From positions 19,590-59,517 of the forward strand of contig NZ_QBKZ01000013.1 of NCBI RefSeq assembly GCF_003056725.1: DNA of 39,928 nt, in the 5' to 3' direction. This DNA is from Mangrovicoccus ximenensis (GTDB lineage: Bacteria; Pseudomonadota; Alphaproteobacteria; Rhodobacterales; Rhodobacteraceae). Shown piece by piece: positions 34,383-39,928 of the stretch (position 1 is its first letter; every line of letters starts with the position of its first letter). The translations under genes were made by a program, and so were the position numbers. Below the pieces are notes generated by a model. It did no database searches and was not told the DNA's origin. It saw only the letters and a program-made list of their open reading frames with translations.

Positions 34383-35514
34383 TCAAAGCGCGTAGATCGC
34401 GCCGAATTTTCCTTCCAGATAGTCCAGAAGCGGCCCGGCATCCGGCTCGAAGCCGCAGGCGCGGGCGATGGTCTCGCGCGGCAGGTAGCGGCTGCCATGC
34501 TGCTGCAGGTTCTCCGCCAGCCAGCCGAGCGCCGCCGACAGATCGCCCTCGGCCATCTGCGCATCCAGATCCGGCACCGCCGCGCGCAGCGCCTTGTGCA
34601 GGCAGCCGGCATAGACATTCCCCAGCGCATAGGTCGGGAAATAGCCGAACAGCCCCACCGGCCAGTGCACGTCCTGCAGCACGCCGTTCGAGGCCCGGTC
34701 GACCGCCACGCCGAAATCCCGGGCGAAGCGCTCGTTCCAGGCGCCGGGCAGGTCGTCGACGGCCAGCTCGCCCTCGATCAGCGCACGCTCCAGATCGAAG
34801 CGCAGCATGACATGCAGGTTGTAGTGCACCTCGTCCGCCTCGGTGCGGATATAGCCCGAATGCACGCGGTTGACGGCGGCGTGGAAATCTTCCGGCCCGC
34901 CGACCCGCAGGTCGCCGAAGCTCTCCTGCATCCGGTGGAACAGCCAGGAGGTGAAGGCCTGGCTGCGGCCCAGCTGGTTCTCGTAGATGCGGCTCTGGCT
35001 CTCATGCACGCCCATCGAGGCGCCCGAGCCCAGCGGCGTCAGCAGATAGGCCGGATCGACCTTCTGCTCGTAGGTGGCGTGGCCGACCTCGTGGATGGTC
35101 GAGTAGAAGCAGTTGAACGGATCGGCCGGATCGGTGCGGGTGGTGATCCGCACATCCGTGCCCGAGCCCGAGGAGAACGGATGCACCGCCTTGTCGATGC
35201 GGCCGCGGGTCAGGTCGTAGCCGAAGGTCACCGCGAGCGTTTCCGACAGGGCAAGCTGCGCCGCCTCGGCGAATTCGCCGGACAGCCTGGGCGGCGTCAC
35301 CTCGCTGCCGAGGATGCGCTCGCGCAGGGCGACGAGCCGCGGGCGCAGCCCGTCGAAGAGCGCCGCGATTTCGGCGCCGGTGCTGCCCGGCTCGTAATCC
35401 TGCAGCAGCGCGTCATAGACATCGCCGCCCCGGGCCAGCGCCTGGCCCTCTTCCTGCTTCAGCGCCACAACCTGGGCAAAGCGGTCGCGGAAGGCGGACC
35501 AGTCATCGGCACGC
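34383..35514 (-). CDS. M32 (Taq-type) metallocarboxypeptidase, 5'-truncated
   Basis: M32 peptidases remove C-terminal amino acids using a metal bound by HExxH. Here FYSTIHEVGHATYEQ gives the two His and catalytic Glu, and GVHESQSRIYENQLGRSQ the third ligand Glu; IRTEADEVHYNLHVMLRFDLE and GYFPTYALGNVYAG are further family motifs. The C-terminus is intact. Only about 377 of the usual 490-500 residues are present: upstream of ADDWSAFRDRF (about 35514) the sequence switches to the region before a glycosyltransferase gene. The apparent frame beyond that is chance. Confidence 0.88.
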
Positions 35515-35649
35515 CGCCCCGGCCCGCCGCACGGAACGCCTGCCGCGGCCAGGCGCGCCCGGCCGCCCCGCGGCAGAAGCGCTTCGACATTCCCCCCGGG
35601 CCCGTGGTATCGCCCGGGATGCAGTCCCCTTACTCCGACTGGCCATGAC

Positions 35650-36768
35650 ATGACCCAGACCGACGTCACCATCGTTCCGCTCGCAGGCTTCCGGCTGCCC
35701 GAAACCGCCCCGCTGCGCCGCGACTACACCCGCCCGCCCGAACGGCGCAGCGACTACTACATCGCGGAATATGACGACCGGACGCTGTTCTACGACTGCG
35801 TCCGTCTCGCACGCGAGGGCGGCTACCTGTTCACCGCGCCGCGCTTCCTGAATCTCTGGAAACCGTTCCGCGACGGGCTGCGGCTGGACGGCAAGCCCGT
35901 CGGCCGACTGCGCCGGGTGAAATGGCTGCGCTGCGAACAGGTCTTCCTCAAGGCGCCCGAGGGCCGCCTGACGCTGGACATCGCGGGCGAGACCGTCGAG
36001 ATCGCGGCGCGCAAAGGGCTGGCGGAGGACTTCGCCGGGATGAACGCGCTGGTGGCGGTGTCGAAGAACAACCGGCTCGACTGGATCGCCAACTGGGCCA
36101 GGTTCCACGCGACCGACCATGGCGCCCAGGCCATGGCGCTGTTCGACAACGGCTCGACCGACTACGCGCCCGAGGATATTGCCGCCGCCCTCCGCGGCAG
36201 CGGCCTGAAGCACGCGGTGATCTACTCGGCGCCCTTCCCCTACGGCCCCGCGGACAAGTCCGGGCGCTTCGATGTCAGCCCGCGCTTCTTCCAGTCGGCG
36301 ATGCTGAACCTGGCACGGCGCGATGCGCTCGACCGGACCCGCGCGGTGCTGTCGATCGACATCGACGAGCTGGTGCTGGGTCCGGAAGGAAAATCCGTCT
36401 TCGACATGGCGGCGGCGCATCCCGCGGGGATGGTGACGATCCAGGGCTCCTGGGTCTATCCCGCCGAGACCACCGAAGGCCCGGCGCCGCAGCAGGCCCA
36501 TGTCTGGCGCGCGGTTCCCGACCGCAAGTGCAACCGCAAATGGTGCATGGCGCCGCGCGGGCCGATGAGCCGCCTGTTCGGCTGGGCGGTCCACCAGATC
36601 GGCGGGATTTCCCAGAACCTCTTCACCATGCAAAGCACGTTCCGGCTTGCGCATTGCCGCGCCTGCTCCACCGGCTGGAAGAAGAACCGGTTCCGCTTCC
36701 CCGACGAAATGGAGAAGGACCCCGCGCTGGTCGCGCTCATGACCCGTCACTTCGGCGGCGCGGACTGA
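35650..36768 (+). CDS. Glycosyltransferase family 2/92-like protein
   Basis: A 372-residue protein with a glycosyltransferase-like core: MNALVAVSKNNRLDWIANWARFH and AMALFDNGSTDYAPE near the middle, then RTRAVLSIDIDELVLGPEG, where DID is a likely metal-binding DxD motif. The C-terminal part is Trp- and Cys-rich (CNRKWCMAPRG, LAHCRACSTGWKKNRF). Such proteins probably act on surface polysaccharide or capsule; donor and acceptor are unknown. The ATG at 35650 is chosen from the sequence pattern. The end at 36766-36768 looks natural or nearly so, though the next bases belong to a different, broken gene. Confidence 0.7.
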   Translation: MTQTDVTIVPLAGFRLPETAPLRRDYTRPPERRSDYYIAEYDDRTLFYDCVRLAREGGYLFTAPRFLNLWKPFRDGLRLDGKPVGRLRRVKWLRCEQVFLKAPEGRLTLDIAGETVEIAARKGLAEDFAGMNALVAVSKNNRLDWIANWARFHATDHGAQAMALFDNGSTDYAPEDIAAALRGSGLKHAVIYSAPFPYGPADKSGRFDVSPRFFQSAMLNLARRDALDRTRAVLSIDIDELVLGPEGKSVFDMAAAHPAGMVTIQGSWVYPAETTEGPAPQQAHVWRAVPDRKCNRKWCMAPRGPMSRLFGWAVHQIGGISQNLFTMQSTFRLAHCRACSTGWKKNRFRFPDEMEKDPALVALMTRHFGGAD

Positions 36769-36914
36769 GCGTCACCGAGAGCGGCGGCTCCGAGCGCAGC
36801 GTCAGCCGCGCGAAGGGCCGCGGCCGCGCGCCTGCGGGCCTGAGCATCCAGTCGCGGCAGATCATCGCCGAGAGCAGCACCAGCTCGGCCATGGCAAGCC
36901 CCGCCCCCGGGCCA
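36769..36914 (-). pseudogene. C-terminal scrap of a cytochrome P450
   Basis: On the minus strand the frame reads PGAGLAMAELVLLSAMICRD then FARLTLRSEPPLSVTLSP. This is the end of a P450: CPG-x-GLA after the haem Cys, the L helix, and the final beta strands. The haem Cys itself lies just beyond the cut. It is different from the complete P450 at 37571. The scrap lies between the glycosyltransferase and the head of a sensor kinase and has no start. Confidence 0.6.
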
Positions 36915-37493
36915 CTCGGCCTCGATCGCCTCCAGATCGACCGCCACGACCAGAACGCCGGTCGGCGCCGCGCCGCGCTGGCCGAAGACCGGCGAGGCGA
37001 AGGCGAAGCTGCGCCGTCCGGCCTCGGGATCGACGCCGGTGACGAGGCCAAGCGCCCCCTGGAAGGCCCGCTCCGCCGCCTCCTGCCACAAGAGCGGCAG
37101 CGTTTCGCTGCGGTTCTGGTCGCTGCGCGCGGTGACATGGCCGTCCCGGCGGTAGACCCCGATCCTGAGCGCCCCGGTCTTGTCGGCGATGGATTGCAGC
37201 AGCTCTTCGGCCTCGCGCAGCGTGACCTCCTGCAGCGTCTGGCCGAGCGCGGCGAAGCCCGGGCGCAAGAGCGCCTCGACCTCCGGATGGTCCGACAGCA
37301 GGACCGCCAGTTCGCGGTAGCTCTGCAGCTGGGCGATCAGCCGTTCCGAGGTCTGGGTCAGATCGGTCTCGGCCCGGGCGGCGACGAGGCGCAGCGCGGC
37401 CGACCAGCTGAGCTGCCAGGCGGCGAGCCCGACCGCGGCCGAGCCGCAGAGCACGAGGAGGAACAGCAGCAGGCGGCGGCGGATCAGCGTCAT
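36915..37493 (-). CDS. Membrane sensor histidine kinase, N-terminal part only
   Basis: The ATG at 37493 begins MTLIRRRLLLFLLVLCGSAAVGL, a membrane helix, followed by about 170 residues of an extracytoplasmic sensing domain (RLIAQLQSYRELAVLLSDHP, GVYRRDGHVTARSDQNRSETLP, SFAFASPVFGQRGAAPTGVLVVAVDLEAIEAEW). This is the pattern of the DctB-like double-Cache sensors of C4-dicarboxylate and related systems. The second helix and the kinase domains are missing: at about 36915 the sequence jumps to a P450 tail. Divergent from the complete P450 gene; no response regulator seen. Confidence 0.65.
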
Positions 37494-37570
37494 GCCCGGA
37501 CCATAGGCCGCCCCCGCCGCCGGGCCAAGGCCCGCTTGGCAAGCCGCTGAGCCTGGCCTATCGGAAGGAC

Positions 37571-38761
37571 ATGCAGACCTTCCGCCAGCCGCCCGCCGAT
37601 CCCGCCTTCGTCCAGGACCCCTATCCCGCCTACGAGGCGATGCGCGCCCTCGGCAGCATCGTGATGTGGGAAGAGTACGGCATGGCCGCCGCCGTGTCGC
37701 ATGACGCGGTGCAGGCGATCCTGCGCAGCCGCGATTTCGCCCGGCTGCCGCCCGCCGGGCACGAAGCGGCAACGCCCTGGGACAGCCTGCCCGCCTTCCG
37801 GCGGCTGGAGGAGGCCTCGATGCTGTCGAACGAGGCGCCGCGCCATCCGGTGCTGCGCCGGTCGGTCGTGACCGCCTTCACCAATGCCCGCGTGCAGGCG
37901 ATGGCCGAACAGATCGAGGCGCTCTGCCACCGGCTGATCGACGGCTTCCCGGACGGGCCCTTCGACCTGATCGCGGCCTATTGCACGCCGATCCCGGTCA
38001 CCGTCATTGCCGAGATGCTGGGCGAGCCGGTCTCGCTGGCGCCACGGCTCCTCGACTGGTCGCATGCGATGGTGCGGCTCTACACCCAGGCGCCGGGCGC
38101 GGAGGACTCCGCGGCGGCGGAACGCGCCTCGGCGGAGTTCGCGGCACATCTCGAGGCGTCGCTTGCGGCGAAGGCGGCACGTGCCGACGGCGATCTGGCC
38201 CAGGCGCTGAAAGCCGAGGCTGAAGCCGGGCGGCTAAGTGCGGACGAAGTTCTGGGGACCTGCGTACTGCTCCTGAATGCCGGGCACGAGGCAACGGTGC
38301 ATTCGATCGGCAATGCGGTGAAGCTCCTGCTGGCCGAAGCGGACGCGGCATCGCTGGCGGGACCGGAGGCGGTGGCGGCCAGTGCCGAAGAGGCGCTGCG
38401 GCTCGACCCGCCGCTGCATCTCTTCACCCGCTACGCGCAGGTCGCGACCGAAGTGGCGGGCGAACGATTCGCCCCGGGCCAGCAGGTCGCCTGCCTTCTC
38501 GGCGCCGCCAACCGCGACCCGGCCGTGTTCCCGGACCCGGCCGCCTTCCGCCCCGGACGCGCCAGCAAGGCACTGACCTCCTTCGGCGCGGGCGTTCATT
38601 TCTGCCTCGGCGCGCCGCTGGCGCGGCTGGAACTGCAGATCGCGCTCAGGGTGCTCTTCGCCCGCTGTCCGGGACTCGCGCTGGCCGAACCGCCGGTTTT
38701 CGCGCCGACCTATCACTTCCGCGGGCTGGGGCGGCTGATGGTCACGCAGGGGACGGCATAA
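37571..38761 (+). CDS. Cytochrome P450
   Basis: A complete 396-residue soluble bacterial P450. The I-helix motif LLNAGHEATVHSIG carries the acid-(Thr/Ala) oxygen-activation residues, EEALRLDPPLHLFTRYA holds the ExxR charge pair, and SFGAGVHFCLGAPLARLELQIAL the haem-binding Cys. It hydroxylates an unknown small molecule and needs a ferredoxin partner that is not in the window. The ATG at 37571 is preceded by a ggaagga ribosome binding site. It ends 151 bp before dnaB. Confidence 0.95.
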   Translation: MQTFRQPPADPAFVQDPYPAYEAMRALGSIVMWEEYGMAAAVSHDAVQAILRSRDFARLPPAGHEAATPWDSLPAFRRLEEASMLSNEAPRHPVLRRSVVTAFTNARVQAMAEQIEALCHRLIDGFPDGPFDLIAAYCTPIPVTVIAEMLGEPVSLAPRLLDWSHAMVRLYTQAPGAEDSAAAERASAEFAAHLEASLAAKAARADGDLAQALKAEAEAGRLSADEVLGTCVLLLNAGHEATVHSIGNAVKLLLAEADAASLAGPEAVAASAEEALRLDPPLHLFTRYAQVATEVAGERFAPGQQVACLLGAANRDPAVFPDPAAFRPGRASKALTSFGAGVHFCLGAPLARLELQIALRVLFARCPGLALAEPPVFAPTYHFRGLGRLMVTQGTA

Positions 38762-38912
38762 AGCCGCCCACAATCCCTTGTGGACAGAATCCGGCCAGCC
38801 CCCTAATCTGGACGCGAGCAGTTATACAATCTTATCCACAGGATATCCGCCTTGCGCCTCACAGGCGCATGGGGCTATCCCGCCCGGCACGGGTGACAAT
38901 GAGGCAGGAACC

Positions 38913-38972
38913 ATGAACGACATGGGTCAGATCGGCGCGCAAAGCGCCGAGGAAGTCAGCGACGCGCTACCG
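38913..38972 (+). CDS. dnaB: Replicative DNA helicase DnaB, N-terminal 20 codons
   Basis: ATG at 38913 begins MNDMGQIGAQSAEEVSDALP, the usual low-complexity start of alphaproteobacterial DnaB, where DALPHSIEAEQQLLG would follow. Instead, from about 38973, the strand is the reverse complement of the helicase C-terminus. A gcaggaacc ribosome binding site precedes the start, and an AT-rich stretch with short repeats (38812-38860) is a likely promoter region. The arrangement copies that of alr at 13002. Confidence 0.75.
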
Positions 38973-39928
38973 CGCCATGGTTTGATGAGGTTGCCGAAGC
39001 GGGTGAAGCGGCCCTCGAAGCTCAGCTCCACCGTGCCGATCGGCCCGTGGCGCTGCTTGCCGAGGATCACTTCGGCCTTGCCGTGGCAGCGCTCCATCGT
39101 CTCCTGCCACTTTGCCATGGCTTCGAGATTGTCGTCTGCCGGCTTCTCGCGTTCCTTGTAGTACTCCTCGCGGTACACGAACATCACGGCGTCGGCATCC
39201 TGTTCGATCGAGCCGGATTCCCGGAGGTCGGAAAGCTGCGGGCGCTTGTCCTCGCGGTTCTCCACCTGGCGCGACAGCTGCGACAGGGCGATCACCGGGA
39301 TGTTCAGTTCCTTGGCGATCGCCTTCAGGCCCTGCGTGATCTCCGAGACCTCGTTCACCCTGCTGTCCTTGGCGGAGGCAGGGCGGACCAGCTGAAGGTA
39401 GTCGACGAAGAGCACGTCGAGCCCGTGGGTCCGCTTCAGCCGCCGCGCGCGGGCCGCGAGCTGCGAGATCGGCAGGGCGGGCGTGTCGTCGATATAGAGC
39501 GGGCAGGATTCCAGCGTCTTCGCGGCTTCGACGAAGCGGCGGAACTCGGCCTCGGTCATGTCGCCGCGGCGGATCTGTTCCGACGGCACCTCGGAGGCTT
39601 CCGAGAGGACCCGCGCCGCCAGCTGCTCGGCCGACATCTCGAGGCTGTAGAAGCCCACGACGCCGCCATTGACCGCGCCTTCGGAGCCGTCGGTCAGGGT
39701 GCCCTTCTTGTAGGCCTTGGCGACGTTGAAGGCGATGTTGGTCGCCAGCGAGGTCTTGCCCATCGACGGACGCCCGGCGAGGATCAGCAAGTCCGAGCGG
39801 TGCAGGCCGCCGAGCTTCTTGTCGAGATCGTCGAGCCCGGTGGAGATGCCCGCCAGCCCGCCGTCGCGCTGGTAGGCGGCATTGGCGACGTTCACCGCCT
39901 CGGTCACCGCGCGCAGGAACGACGTGAA
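38973..39928 (-). CDS. dnaB: Replicative DNA helicase DnaB, RecA-like domain, inverted
   Basis: On the minus strand this reads, from the window edge, AVNVANAAYQRDGGLAGIST, then the Walker A motif ILAGRPSMGKTSLATNIAFN, GVVGFYSLEMSAEQLAARVLSE, Walker B LDVLFVDYLQLV, IALSQLSRQVENREDKRPQLSDLRESGSIEQDADAVMFVYR, and the end GPIGTVELSFEGRFTRFGNLIKPW. This is the C-terminal motor domain of DnaB, the hexameric fork helicase. Its C-terminus lies against the dnaB start on the opposite strand, so the N-terminal domain is not between them; the gene runs off the window at its 5' side. Confidence 0.93.

Noticed and set aside
37571..38761. Complete P450 as source of the P450 tail at 36769-36914
   Set aside because: The complete P450 has its own different C-terminus (haem motif FCLGAPLARLELQ and a different end), so the tail comes from another P450.

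Overview
The window is GC-rich DNA of an alphaproteobacterium of the Rhodobacterales (Paracoccaceae) type. This rests on family-level resemblance and gene order: pyk next to rpmI-rplT, infA-maf-RNase E/G-yacG-tRNA-Phe, two overlapping deformylase-type genes, DUF1244 and DUF6732 proteins, TAXI and DctP TRAP receptors. No species can be named.

Layout from left to right. 440-2350: a sulfotransferase fragment facing a lipoprotein and gatA fragment. 2387-9513: rplT, rpmI, DUF1428, a glutaredoxin-MauE fusion, DUF1269, pyk, an N-formylglutamate amidohydrolase, DUF1244, DUF6732, a receiver protein and a truncated cobD. 9585-12798: two deformylase-type genes, a PatB/MalY C-S lyase and a TAXI receptor. 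12958-13645: alr with its second piece inverted, then a nuoG scrap. 14289-19038: a pectin/uronate block (palindromic operator, dctP, GH105 hydrolase, kduI, a large unknown protein). 19039-24086: aminotransferase, gpt, LysE exporter, fabI, pdxH, a double cold-shock-domain protein, DUF192, tRNA-Pro. 24095-25942: an integrase relic, then FUSC/DUF1656/HlyD efflux genes. 25985-28908: an MscS channel and a molybdenum hydroxylase, head-truncated against each other. 28920-30301: a decayed island at tRNA-Phe (OLD nuclease, IS5 remnant, integrase). 30390-32388: yacG, RNase E/G, maf, infA. 32714-36768: a Pho-box-associated acid phosphatase, an NTF2-like protein, an M32 carboxypeptidase fragment and a glycosyltransferase. 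36769-39928: a P450 tail, a sensor-kinase head, a complete P450, and dnaB with its main part inverted.

The dominant feature is structural. At a dozen or more points an otherwise normal coding sequence stops in mid-gene and is butted directly against another gene, with no gap characters, target-site duplication or insertion sequence (one exception, near tRNA-Phe, does contain IS remnants). In alr, turning 13003-13445 around restores the reading frame with no base lost or gained. In dnaB the N-terminal 20 codons and the helicase domain lie head-to-tail on opposite strands. Since essential genes (alr, dnaB, gatA, nuoG) are broken, a chimeric assembly or amplification artefact is the simplest reading; a genuinely rearranged replicon is the alternative. 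Within each intact block, operon structure (ATGA overlaps, terminators) is normal.

I found no convincing new multi-gene system. The best biological leads are the uronate block with its 21-bp palindrome and unknown partner protein, a deformylase paralogue lacking its metal-binding cysteine, the Pho-box-like site before the acid phosphatase, the glutaredoxin-MauE fusion, and the two tRNA genes each flanked by an integrase relic.
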